Positions 46,554-58,990 of a stretch of 64,000 nucleotides of DNA are shown one piece after another. The first letter of the stretch is position 1; the number at the start of each line of letters is the position of its first letter. The stretch is taken from assembly GCF_016086655.4 (NCBI RefSeq), contig NC_052138.2, positions 13,826,001-13,890,000 on the forward strand, read 5' to 3'. The position numbers were made by a program, and so were the translations under genes. The notes under the pieces were generated by a model. The model was given only the letters and a program-made list of their open reading frames with translations. It was not told the DNA's origin and ran no database searches. Origin of the DNA: Lepeophtheirus salmonis (taxonomy: Eukaryota; Arthropoda; Copepoda; Siphonostomatoida; Caligidae).

Positions 46554-48139
46554 GGGGACTATTTTAAACTGTCATCATAAGTATTTATTTAAGGGATTTG
46601 CTTCCTTCAAATGGTTTCACTTTGACTTATAATGGTTGTCTATAGAGATATTTGTAGTGTTGTCTCGGTCTTTATCTACAAGTAGTGCTGGGACGATTAA
46701 AAAAAATATACATATACCAATGCCGATTCAGATGCAATTCTTGTAAAAATTTCCAATTCTTGAATATTTTAAATAAAAGTCAAAAAATACCCTTTTGCAG
46801 TTCACTTCTTAGAATTACAATTGATAAAATAAATCGCCTTCCTTATTTAATGCAATTATTATTTATATTAAATAAAGGAAAGTAATTACTCTGCCCGCTA
46901 AACTTTTTCCAAGGCGAGTAATCCCACGGCAAAGTTTCGCACGGCAAATTTTCCAAAGGCGAGCTTTCCTAGATCCACCTACAATTCCAGAAAAAGAAGC
47001 CAATTCCGATTAATCGTCCTATAACTATTTAGAAGTGAAGACTACAATCCATCCAGCTCAGTCTCGGTCTGGTCCTATTCAGTCCTGCATATCAGTCTTA
47101 AAAACTTATGAAGTTTTTTCACTCAACTTTATTTCTTCTTTATATTATCAGTTCTAGTACTTACAGTCCTTTAAATCTAACCTCAAAGACCAATAGTCTA
47201 AACTGACTGGACTAAACTGAACCGACTAAATAAGGACCAACACAACACTAATAATTGTAGAATACACAAATAGTTTGTTAACTGTATTACAAATGAATTA
47301 TCTCATCCATCAAACTTTCGACTCCTACATGGTGTGGGATAATCAAAATGATAATTAAACTCTCTTCTAAATAAACATATTTAATAATAATAATAAAAAT
47401 AAAAGGGGTACAAATGTAGGGGGGTAGGAAGTAGTTGTAAGCGAGGGACTAGAGTCAACTCTCTTACCCTTCTCTCTCCATCTCATGACGATGGTAAAAT
47501 TATATGTCTAGTACTCTACACACACATTTGACAAAAGGGGAAATACCTACATTTGTATATAGCATTTTTGAAGGTAGCTTTTAACCCTCGTCGAAAGACT
47601 CAGCGGTTTATTATACGCTTGTGTACAACCTACATAAATATATAGAGTATACAACATACAAACACAACATTATGCTGGTTCAATCTAACGGCTGTTCCTT
47701 TCGTTTCATCGATACCATAAAAATCATTATTAATATTATTATTGTTATGATCACAAAACAGAAGCGTGTTGGATGGATGTCTTACCACATTTTATTTGGA
47801 TACTATGTACATAAACATACTATGGTGGTTGTAATAAAATATGCAAGTTGTTTTGCTTTATGCGATACACGTTTTAAAATGCACTAAACGTAAAACAGTT
47901 GATCTTGCAATTGTTTCATAAGTCTAACAAGCTTAATAAATCAAGAGTTACATGACTTTGTTTGATACGTTTGGTTAATTAATATTAACTGAGTTACTGC
48001 GGTGCTGCAATGTATTTGGAGTCGAGGGCCAAATTATATAGAGGGGACGTAAAAGTCATGCAACCTTACACTCTTATTATAGAACTATTACTAATGTTGT
48101 AGAAATGCTAAGCATTTTTTGATGTAAAAAAAAACAATG
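46554..48139. other. Repeat debris, no gene
   Basis: About 46895-46980 has degenerate GGCAAA-type units. About 47040-47240 is a copy of the CAGTCCTGCATATCAGTC repeat, ending ACAACACTAATAATT. Open frames at 47621-47887 and 46685-46885 are not recognisable. Confidence 0.4.
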
Positions 48140-48960
48140 AGAAAAATGTTTCAGAGGAGAGCACTTAGTTGTGAAGACAATTCATTAAATTATTTTCGAG
48201 TAGCTATGAGATGAAGGAATTCAACACAAGTCCCACTCAAGCAAGGATATATACAGTTGTTACTCCGATGTCGATACTAAATTATACTTGCACATACATA
48301 AAGTTGAGTAGTTTGTGATCAAAAAAAGATTGCGAGGAGAAGGCGAGAAGGAGGCATATGTTACGCCTGTATAAAGATCTGTGTTAATATAAACTACCTT
48401 TTATACGATTTTGGAGGACAAAATAAATTACTCTTATAAAGAGGAGAACCTTCGTCAAGTAAAATACTTTCAGTACAGGGAAAAGATTATAACGATATTT
48501 AAGTTCGTATATATTTATTTTATTATGCCATTTTAATATAATTTTCCTTAAAGATAGGGGATAATACTTACTTCAGAGGGGGGAAGTTAACACCACAATG
48601 ATGTCTTAAATAATGAATAAGAAAGAATAAAGAGCACACGTAAAAACTGTTTCTAAGATTCCTAAACTTAGTTTTTTTTAAATAAAAAAACATCCTTAAC
48701 GATTTCTAATGCCACAAATAGTGGGAGTATTTTTGGTTATAAAGAAAATAAACCATTTGAAGAATGTTTCCGAGGAGAGTAGATTAGTTGTCATGACGAT
48801 CCTTTAAATTGGCTATGAGTAGCTTTGAGATGAGGGAATTCAATATAAGTCCCTCTCCATACCAAGCAAGACCATAGAAAGGAGTTACTCCTATGTCAAT
48901 CCTCAATTCTACTTTGATTACAATATAACTTTCAAACTAATCCTCAGCGTTACTTACTTT
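48140..48960 (+). repeat. Repeat family A, two successive copies
   Basis: About 48140-48650 is a longer copy matching 18941-19260. About 48735-48960 repeats its first part (GAATGTTTC-GAGGAGAG, GAGATGA-GGAATTCAA, CTCCTATGTCAAT). Both are in direct orientation and non-coding. Confidence 0.6.
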
Positions 48961-50129
48961 CCATTATGTTTGTGCACACACACTTTTGGTTGCACTAAAT
49001 ACTTAGATGTTCTCTCCTCAATAATGAAAGAATAATTAAAAAAAAAAAAACAACATTGTTTAATTTGTCAACTAGGGTCTAAATATTACACTTTGTTTAA
49101 AAAAGCCTCTTGGCTCCCATTGGTTCTGGTGCCACGGCCGATAAGTAACGAAAAATATTTCAAATATTAAATTTTTGAAAAAATTTCAAAATTAGAGATA
49201 TGCTCATTAAAACCTTCAACACTAATCAAATGACTCCAATTATGAGTTTACTCGGCTACAAGTCCAAGTTTTGGCTCCGCCTTTAGAATATTTTTTTTAA
49301 TCAAGTTTTTATTGTACTATTTCGATTCAAAAACCTTCAACCGTGACATTTTTATTGTACTATTTCGATTCAAAAATGACATTTTGGAACTATATAAATG
49401 AATAAGTGGCATATAATTAAGTCCATTAGATGACTAAATCTGTAATAAATACAACCTTGACATTACTAGTTTAATTATACTGTAAAATACATTCGATATA
49501 AAACGTATTTAAATTGAAGTTAATCTCATTGTCTCTAAAATATTAACTACTTATTACAATTATCCAAATATTCGACCGAATTATATTTAATTTCGGAACT
49601 TTTCTCTTCGAATTGCTTATTTATTAAATATTCTACTATAAAATTAAATGTTAAACATACAAAATCAATCAATATCGATCTTTTTTATGATAGCGAATCT
49701 TTTTAAATTTGTATAAAAGGAGTATTTTTAGTTTTAGCTATAATATAAAGCAATTGAAAAAAATATGAGCAAATATTTGTTTCCAAATACCTAAGATACT
49801 TCATTTTACTTGATTTTTGTATAATTAGACATATTTTTTTAGTAATTGGAATAAAAATAACATAATAAATTATTTATCTGTCATATGTTAAATGTTTTTA
49901 TCAATTAATTTTAACTTTTATTTTCCTCTACTTGGGACCCTATATAGTTTAAATAAATCAAAATCTAAACAAACTTATATAACTGCTAAATTTAGAGATA
50001 TTTTTCTTAAAAAAGTTGTTATAAATTATGGATCAATTGTCAACAAAGTTTGTTTAAATTTTTCCTCTGGTTAACCTTAATTTAATGGAGATAAAAAAAT
50101 AAGCAGAAGCAAGAAATTTCTTATTTTGT
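48961..50129. other. AT-rich intergenic DNA
   Basis: A local direct duplication, TTTTTATTGTACTATTTCGA, occurs twice near 49307 and 49349. No gene. Confidence 0.4.
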
Positions 50130-50650
50130 TGTAGTTTGGCACGCCTCCTAACATAGTTTTTAGTGATTCTAAAGTTTTTTCTCTGATGCTCAACTCAACC
50201 ACTCCAAATGATCAAGTTATAGGATTTGTTAAATGTACAAACCAGAGTCAGTGATGGTATAGGGTGCCATCAGATGGTCCTTTAAGGTGTTTATTATCTT
50301 TGTGCCTCTGAGGCTCTAAACTAACAACATTGATTACCATTCTCGAGAAAAGTCTCAAGATATGAACCAATTATCAATTAGGCCTATCAATAAGATGATG
50401 CTCACTTTTACAGATCCAATATAATGTACAAATGGCATGAGACTCATTTCCTTAGCTTTTGGAGTAACAGCTTTTTGCCTTTATCCAGTCCGAATTTGAA
50501 TCCAAAGGATTTTGAAATCTGGTCCATTTTGGAAGAGAAGGTCTGCAAGAAACCTCATTCTAATAGGCAATGAGACTGCATTCCCAAGAAAGTGGCTTGT
50601 GCCACTTTTTCATCTGTTGCGATGATATTCAGTACTTTTTATGCAAAATT
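50130..50650 (+). mobile_element. Mariner DDE-domain relic
   Basis: Broken plus-strand frames match the catalytic half of a mariner transposase. A piece near 50240 corresponds to the MVWGAI-S-DG region, FVPLRL corresponds to FVPEG, and near 50490-50560 the stretch NLNPKDFEIWSILEEKVCKK corresponds to the usual PDLNPLDFEIW segment around the last aspartate. Several frameshifts and stops are present. No terminal repeats were identified. Confidence 0.65.
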
Positions 50651-53094
50651 TTTGGCTACTAATTATGTAAATAAAAAAAGTTAGTTACATTTATTCATTT
50701 TACAGTATTTAATATACAGACTGTATAAAGATAGTTCTTCCGACGAAACAAGGCTCTGAATCAAAATTGTACTCTAAAAATGTGATTTAAAAAAAAAGAC
50801 TATTGGCCAAATCTATGTTGGTGAATGTTTTAGGCGTCATTTTTGTTTTTTACGGCTTAAATAACAACAATAAATATATGTTTCAGCCGGTGAGCAAAAA
50901 CACTGTTGTATAGTATTTTGTACCAAAGGTGGAAACACATACTCATGGGTTCGAGTAGCTCTTATGTCTGGTTAAACTACTACTTCTGACAAAATACAGA
51001 CTACAAACATAACTCAGACCCTTAAAAAATAACACGTGAACAGCTCTTGTATTTTTTTCTGAAAGGAAACTCAAGAAAACTATTTGTTTGCGATGAAATA
51101 ATTAATCAAAAGAAATAACTACTCCAAAATAAAGTGTTCATTTATCAATTCGAACATAATATTAACATCGCTTTGGTATCTAAGAGATGTGAGATAATAT
51201 GATATGACACTTCCTTCAACCGTCCGGCAATCATAGTTCTTCAAGAGCCAAAAGCAAAAATCTAAAGGATTTTTTTAGAAAGACAAATGGAGCCCTCCAA
51301 AACAAAAGCAAGCTAGGTTGATTTGTCTCAAAAAAGACTCTTGATTACAAATTTTGTATTCTTCAACTTCAATTTTTATCCATACATATATTATTCTGAT
51401 TAATCTTTTGGAGGCACCGCTAATTACACTTTAAAGTTGTAAACATTTACAGTCACAATCAAAGAAAAAAATGTGTGATTCCACATATTATTTGAGAGAT
51501 TTGAATCCATCTCATAAATAGGAACATAATTGACTGAAATATGTTGATGAAATATTTATTAGATCTTTTTATGTATATATGAACAATACAAATTAATCGG
51601 TAATTTCTCATTATAATCTTGATTTATGTTCAAGATTGTTTGTTGAAAACTCACAATTGTTCTTATACCCATCTTTCAGCTTTCATCAATCCTTACTCTT
51701 TCTAAGAATTTTTTAGATATTTTGATTTGTCTGGAGAATTATGTCTGTCGGATCGAAGGAATTTCAACCTATTTATTTCTAAACAGGCTCAGGATCGAAA
51801 CGACTAATTGATCCTTCAATAGAATGTGTTTTTTGACTAAACTACAGAGTTGATTATAATTCAAAGTCATAAGATATCGTTCTATGCCTTATTAAGTTGA
51901 GTCTCAAGTCTTCGCTGCCAAATCCAAGTTCTTGAATATTTTAATCGAGTCTAGTTTTAGTCTTCCAAAATAAAACATACTTTAAAGAGTATTTTTATAT
52001 GTATGTAATGGAACAATTGAAATTACATTTAAGTCCAAGTCAAGACCCATGTGATTGTGTGATCAAGTCTTCAAAATATGGACTCGAGTCCAAAGCCTCG
52101 CCTCTTGATCTATGATAAAAAATCCTGGTGGATAAAATATTAAATATTATATCCGTCATTTGGTATAATTACTCAATATTTTATAAGCTCTTGTAGAGTA
52201 TAAACAAAATAGACTGAGCCTGAGCACTTTTTGCGACAGGTTTGCAGAAAAAAATGATTCATAGCGAATAAAAATGTCTCATTTCACTTTATAAAGCTTG
52301 AATTTGTATGTAAAATTAACTTCAGAACCGATTCTACCATAGATCAAATTATAGTAATAGAGATATTCAAAGCAAATATTATTCGAATACTCACCATGGA
52401 AGAACATAAACTTAAAATAACTTCAAGAGTTGATTGGAAAATGGAATCAAAATCTTTAGAACTTTGAAAAATTGGCGTTTTGTCTGCTGTTTTTCCCCTG
52501 ATATCATTCGATGTATATCCATGGGAATGTAAAAATTCCAGCCAATTGTTTTAAATCATCGTCAAGTTATTCAGCTACGATTATAAAATGCTTATATCAC
52601 GAAAGATATATGAAAAATATATTCTGCAAAGTCATGTTGAAAGTATTGCTTAATAGAGCAGTGGAATCATTATGGAAGAAGAGAAACCTTTTGGTTTTAT
52701 GACTATGCATTTTTATGTATATTTGAGTCCAATTTCTAGACAGGATTTTTTTTTTCAATTTATTTAATTGAAAAACTAATAATATTCTACTTGGATTATA
52801 TTTGGAATACTAATAGCATTACCGGGCATGACATAATTCATTTTGGCAAAGTTTACCTGATTTTTTTAAATAAACTTTAGAAACATTAATTGAAGATGAG
52901 ATATATAAGTATATATTTTTGCTTTTTACAAGAAAATTTTATATTCGAAATTTGTTTCCAAAAAATTTATTACTTTTTAATTTTTTTTAAATTTTTCGAA
53001 ATCTTTGGATTTTTTCCACAAAAAATTCCAATAACCAAGCCCCCTTAAAAAAAAGTATATATATATATATAATCCTGCGAACGCCCCTGTAGAC
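50651..53094. other. Gene-poor stretch
   Basis: No recognisable gene. About 52940-53089 is the right part of a CAGGGGC-ended element (ends CCTGCGAACGCCCCTG), with related interior at 20085-20417. Confidence 0.4.
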
Positions 53095-53885
53095 CATAAA
53101 ATATTAAAAACCTATAAGTGAAGGGTCAAGTACGTTGGCTACAAAATGGAGTAGAAGATCGGAAAAATTATTACAATGATTGGCATAATATAAGTACATA
53201 AGGCCATTTGTCAACCATTAAAATATTTTTATGAAAAAAATAACAATATTCAAAGAGTCGAATGTATACCTACGTATATCTAAAAAATGGCAATTAAATC
53301 ATTTCATAAAAACTGTGATTTATGAATTTCAAAGGCCCCATTTTTTTATAAAGATCCACGTTTGACTATTTAACTCTTATTTATAACATTTTTTTTGCAT
53401 AAAAAAATGACAAATGGTCTACAAATGGCCTTTTGAACTTATGTTATATCATTCCACTTATTTCTCAGTTCTTTCATATAATACTAGAAAACCTGTAAGG
53501 GAAGGCTCAAGGGCACCCACAACAAATGGGGTAGAAGAGCTCAGAAATTATGAGAATGATATAACATAAGTTTATAAGGCCATTTGTGAACCCTTTGTTA
53601 AATCTTTATGGAAAAATCACATATTTATTAGATTCAAAGAGTCAAATGTGTATCTATACCTAAAAAGAGGCCTCTGATAGGCCTGGTATTGGAATTAAAT
53701 AATTTCATACAACCCGTGAACTATGAATTTCAGAGTCCTTATTTTTTTATATATAGGTATATGTTTGACTATTTAAATCTAATAAATACTTTTTTCCCCC
53801 ATAAAAATATGACAAATGGTCGACAATTGGACTTTTAAATTTATGTTATATCATTGTAGTAATTTCTTAGTTTTTCTACGTCATT
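53095..53885. repeat. Two tandem foldback units of about 390 bp
   Basis: About 53095-53487 and 53488-53885 are diverged direct copies (shared TAAGGCCATTTGT, TTCAAAGAGTC, ATGACAAATGGTC, TTATGTTATATCATT). Each unit is itself an inverted repeat: ATGATATAACATAAGTT near its start returns as AACTTATGTTATATCAT near its end, and AAGGCCATTTGT as ACAAATGGCCTT. Each unit could fold into a long hairpin. No open frame is shared. Confidence 0.7.
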
Positions 53886-53959
53886 TGTAGAAGGCACACT
53901 TGAGCCTTTACTAACAGATTTATAGTATTATATGGATATACATTCTGGCTCTAACAGGA

Positions 53960-54340
53960 AGCATAAATTGAATCACAATTTTTTGAAGGATGCTGTCAAG
54001 GTCGCACGACTGAAAAACATACATGCTCATTTAGGTAACTTCAATTTGTCGATATCCAGAAACATAAAAAAAAATATATATTGAAGGATTTGCAGAAGGA
54101 TGAGTACAGATTGCTAAAGTGGCCCAGAAGTTCTTCTTTGGAGCATAAAAACATTGAACTAATGTTTATCTGTCCCTCCCTCCCCCCTACATCTCAGATC
54201 TCAACTCTTTGAATTATGCAATCGGACCAATAATTGATAAGTAATTATGTTTTAATTTGCTGCAAATACATCTGCAATGATGTCCGAGGCCTATATAATT
54301 GAAGACTATTTCTGCTGTCAATGGGACTATATTGAATGGA
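53960..54340 (+). mobile_element. Decayed mariner relic
   Basis: Near 54190 the plus strand reads PPYISDLNSLNYAI, a degraded form of the mariner PPSSPDLNPLDYAIW motif. The last catalytic aspartate is replaced by asparagine. Near 54290 a C-terminus-like piece follows. No ends were found. Confidence 0.5.
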
Positions 54341-57300
54341 AATATTCTTTTTTGTCTCTTATTTAAAATAAAACTATATAGAAATTATTAATTTCAATTT
54401 AAGACTTTTTACGACCTTCAGTTCTGGATGAAGTCAGAGTCTAATTTCCCCCCGTTACACACGTAATATGAATTAAAAAGTAATGTTTAATTATTTATGA
54501 CAATAATGGGTGTATTGCTAAAAAATCAAGACTATTCACTGAAAAGGAAAAAGAAAAAGTTTGAGTAATTGGTCTACTAATTTATTTAAGGGTCAAATCA
54601 AAATACGCAGAATTATAAAATGGTGTAAATTCTTTTAATCACTTACCATGAAATAATTTACATTTTACAATAATTTTTGAAATGATGGGTAATCTTATTT
54701 CATTGAATACTGAGGCCAGGAAGGTAAAACTAATTTAACAAATATTGAAATAAAATTATTTTAAAGTAATTGTTATAATGAATTGATCCGTATAGTGAGT
54801 ACCTAAATCTAATTATTATATGTTTATAAATACATACGTTCATTTTGATAAAAGTCGTCAGATCCTGTCAAGTCAATTTTGATATTGTAATGTTACAAAA
54901 CCACTCATGTGTAGTTCCTTAGAAAAAATTTCATTTGATATATGAGACTCTAACAACAGAATTGGAATACATACATATATTATATACTAAAGGGAATCAT
55001 GAATATTTTAGCAATTTTGTTTTGGAAAAGTTTTTTTTTGTCACATTAAAGCCTAATTCTTCCAATTATGAACCATAAATCAAAGACTTTTTACTCCATT
55101 TATAATCACCAAACATTGCATTTAAATGAAGCGATAAGTACATTTTTATATGACAAATCGAAATCAAAAGTGGAATCTTTTTTTGTTCATCCGATCATTT
55201 CTGAAAAATTGCAGTTCCTTAACAGGGGCGTATCCCCCCCACACACCAAAAATAATAAAGGAATTTTGGCTTTTTACTAAAAAAAATTAATTTTTTGTGA
55301 ACAGCTGTGAATTTTTGAAATATTTTTCCAAAAATTTAATTTTTTGTGTATAGTTATGGATTTTTGAAATTTTCCCTAGTTAATTAATGTTAATTTTCCA
55401 TTTATTCATTCATTTTTTCAAATTAAACAACAACCACGTGATTATTTTTTAGACAAAAAGTTTTTTCTAAGAAAAAACTGTTATTCCCTCAAGAGATGCC
55501 AATTTTGAGAAACTACGGATGAAACATAATTTTTTCCCTCACATAATTCATCTTATTTATTTATAAAGGTTGAGTAGTTAGTTGACAAGGAGTAGTTCAT
55601 GATACCCTCAGTGATCCCAGCTGATAAAAAAGTATTCTTGTAGTTAATTAAATTTGGACTTGAATAAATCACGTTGTTCATCGTTTCCCCTCTTGATTTT
55701 ATTTTTAGTCCTGGATAGTGTTGGATCGGTCCTTGAACTGATTTCCTAATCATTCTTCTCCCCCCTTACAGTCATTTTTTTTATCGATTCTATCTTTTAA
55801 TATGATTTAATTTTCATGATTAGATTTTCCCCTCAAGAAATATCAATTTTGAGATACTATGGATAAATCATAAGTTTTTCTCTTATATAATCCATCGTAT
55901 TTTTATAACGGTTAAGTAGTTAGCTTATAAAGAGAGGTCCTTAGTCCTAGCTCACGTTGTTACCTTTATTGTATTACCCAACCTTTCCTCCGGGGAGGGG
56001 GGCAGAAAGAAGCCCGAAATCAAATGGTAGTCAGCTAAATAAGTCTATCATACCAACTCCCAGACTATTACCGTCATTTAACTTCCTCACCATTTTTAAA
56101 ATGAATTATATAAAAAAATAATAGGAAAAAAAAAAAAGTGATGAAGAATAATGTTGTCGAAAAAATAACACTCAATAGCTGGGTCATTGTTGCAAATATT
56201 GAAAAAATTATGTAGTAAAGGTTTCTGGAAATTGAAAATACACCGTCTTTTAAGTTGTTTTGGCATTTCTTTGCGCTAAAAGCATCGTTTTGTGTATTTT
56301 TCCTTTAAAAAAAAACTGAAAATTGACATTTGATGAAAAATGAAAAAAGAAAAGTGAAGAAAAATCAAAGAATTGGAAAAATTTTTAAGAAAATCACAGA
56401 TATTTCAGTCAAACATTAATTTTTATTAGGCAAATTTATATGCAAACAAATCTCCAGACAAATTTCGAGTTATCATCAAGAAATTGTATTATTAACTTGT
56501 TATTAACTTATTGAATAACTTGTTACTTTGTTTATTTATCGAAAAGAATATGTTATGAAATAGCCATGACGTATCAAGGGAGAGGGGGGAATCGACAAAA
56601 AGATACACAGGGTATTTTTGTGTTTGCGAGTTAACGCTGTAGGATTGAATAATATAAAAACAAAGAAAATAATGAATGATAGCTAGACCTATATTAATTA
56701 TTTCTAGGTTACTACAAAAAACCATTATGGACCGGTCCTAGGACTGACCAATTTTATTAGGACCGGACTGATGTTTTGGAAAAGAATAGAAAATAACAAT
56801 GAAGAAAGGAAACTTTTTAAATATTTTTACGTTAAGCGACCAGGCGCTCAAAAATGAGGAGAATATGAAAGGAACGGCACTCATTTTCTGCTTAGTATCC
56901 AAGTATCATAAAAATATATTATACCTAAATCATAATTCAATAGATATAAAACGGAAATCAAGGTTATTTGTTAGTATAAATTCTTCTTTAGTCCTATATT
57001 TCATCAGAAGTTTATTTTGTTCTATCAAACTGATTGATATGGGTAAATGCCAAAACTCCATGAATTATTAATTAATGACATTTAAGGTCTTCTTTGAAGG
57101 AAAAACACTATGGAGTCGTCTCTACTGATGATTCACAAATAATTGATAATTATTTATAGAGCTTTCTATAGATTGGATTTAGACAAAAGTTCCTTTCTTC
57201 ACGTTTGATTCCCCATATGCATTTTTATTAAGTGGCTCTTCAAAAGGAATAAACATATTTTAGAGAGGTTATGTATTTATAATGCTTCAACAAAGAGCCA

Positions 57301-57941
57301 TTGTAATTACTTTTTTGAAAGGGATAATCCTTTGGTATTGAAGTATTTAGCTACACTCAACAAACAGATAGATATATAACCGAATGCACGTGGCCTGTAG
57401 CATGTGAATATTGTATACACATTATGAGATAAATGTTCTGCGGTTACATCTTTGCATACATTTATATTAATGTTCAGGACTCTCCCACATGAAACAAATT
57501 ACGAGGGAATCATTCTTCCATTTATAATTATTTATGCGGTTTATGGTTCTTGGAATCTTTTATATCGTCAATAGGGAGCAGGTAACTCAACAAATTCATT
57601 TCAAATCACTATTTCTTATGTATTAACAATACTTTAATTTGTTTATCGAATAGCGGGATTACATAGAGGGTTCCTCAAGAGGAATTTAATCTTTCTTAAA
57701 AACATATAAAATATCTTAAATATTTTTTTGTAGATAGGTAGATAAATTTTGTTTGGTTATCTACCACTCAAGCATAATCAATCAATGAGTTCACGCCTAT
57801 AAACAAGATAAAGTGATGGATTGACTCTTTTCTTATATAATAATATAAATTTTTTATTATATACCAATAAATCCAGATGTATTCTGTTTCAATTCTCTTC
57901 GTCAGGGCCGATTTTAGGGGGGGCACAGGGTTGACTCTCAT
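54341..57941. other. Gene-poor stretch
   Basis: About 55235-55375 carries the AGCTGTGAATTTTTGAAAT-type units of the 20085 family. Two related TCAATTTTGAGA-A-CTA-GGAT blocks occur near 55500 and 55845. About 56725-56780 carries a GGACCGGTCC fragment. No gene. Confidence 0.4.
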
Positions 57942-58310
57942 ATGGAAATTCATGCTATTGCCACATATTTTCCAGAAGATCTCGCTCTTATGATTCAATC
58001 AAAAATGCGAATACTTAACGTGCAAGACAGGCCAGCAAACAGAAAAATATGCTTCATGTCTTTCGGACGACACAGCAATTGCAAAAAAGCCTTTGCCATA
58101 AATTTGGAGATAAAGGTTACTTCTATCACACAGTTTCTCTTATCCAGAAAGTACAATAAGGTTAATACACCCGAAAAGCAGACTAGCTATAATGATAACA
58201 CCCCTGTGAAAAGCTTCTATACAATTTCGATAAATCAAGGGGTTAGGCTAGGATCATACGATCTTGAACGGGGAGGCAGTGACGGAACCAACTACGGAAG
58301 TCTTACCTGA
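57942..58310 (+). CDS. Orphan 122-aa open frame
   Basis: The longest unexplained open frame in the last 25 kb. It starts MEIHAIATYFPEDLALMIQS and has a basic middle (RPANRKICFMSFGRHSNCKK) and a C-terminus rich in glycine and polar residues. No signal peptide, membrane segment or known motif is visible. It lies just after a CAGGGCCGATTTTAGGGGGG segment that resembles a transposon end, so it could be transposon debris or chance. No splice partners were identified. Confidence 0.2.
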   Translation: MEIHAIATYFPEDLALMIQSKMRILNVQDRPANRKICFMSFGRHSNCKKAFAINLEIKVTSITQFLLSRKYNKVNTPEKQTSYNDNTPVKSFYTISINQGVRLGSYDLERGGSDGTNYGSLT

Positions 58311-58419
58311 AATAGACCTGGACCTCTGGATGGCTTGGAAAATCTCATAAGTAATCTTAGATAGAAATGGTTAGCAGATAATTGCTGAGTATAATTTAGT
58401 ACAAATGTGAATATTAGTG

Positions 58420-58990
58420 TTGAAACTTGGTCCAGCACCGATTTTTTTTTCGGTTCGGTCTTAAGTTATACATTCTAGACCGATTTGGATCGATTTTTCG
58501 GTCCAGACCGCGGACCGATTTTTTCCGGTCTCACTTTGATTAACTATTTTGATTTGGTCTCACTTTAAAGAACGACTGTTTTTCGGTCTTAATTCATGGA
58601 CCAATTTTTTTTCAAGAGCAACTGTCATTCATTTTTTCCAAAAAATCTTAAAAGTAAGATTAAGTTATAAGCTCTATAAAAAATACTGTATACATATAAA
58701 AGACGGGGGATCAAAATTAATCCGAGCTATCTCTGTTTAAACTTCGTATAATGTCATTGTACTTGAAAAACATATGATGTCATGTTATAAACAATTGATT
58801 TGTAAAATCGGTCTAGACCGATTTTTTTCGGACCAACAGAACTTTTCCTTTGGATTGATCTAGACTGAATATTTATATGAGACCGGTCCAGACCGTGCTT
58901 TTTTGTTAGACCGAAGTAATTAGGCCCAACAAAAAATATAATGGTCTCAGACCGGTCTAGGATTTCCAAACTCAAACCCAACACTAGTAA
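58420..58990. repeat. Foldback element rich in GGTC-AGACC palindromes
   Basis: The outer ends are inverted: TTAGTGTTGAAACTTGG at the left, and TTACTAGTGTTGGGTTTGAG reading inward from the right. The interior alternates CGGTCTAGACCGATTTTTT-like units in both orientations, near 58480-58530, 58805-58830 and 58880-58960. Partial relatives lie at 42330-42450 and 60880-61105. No transposase is present. Confidence 0.65.
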
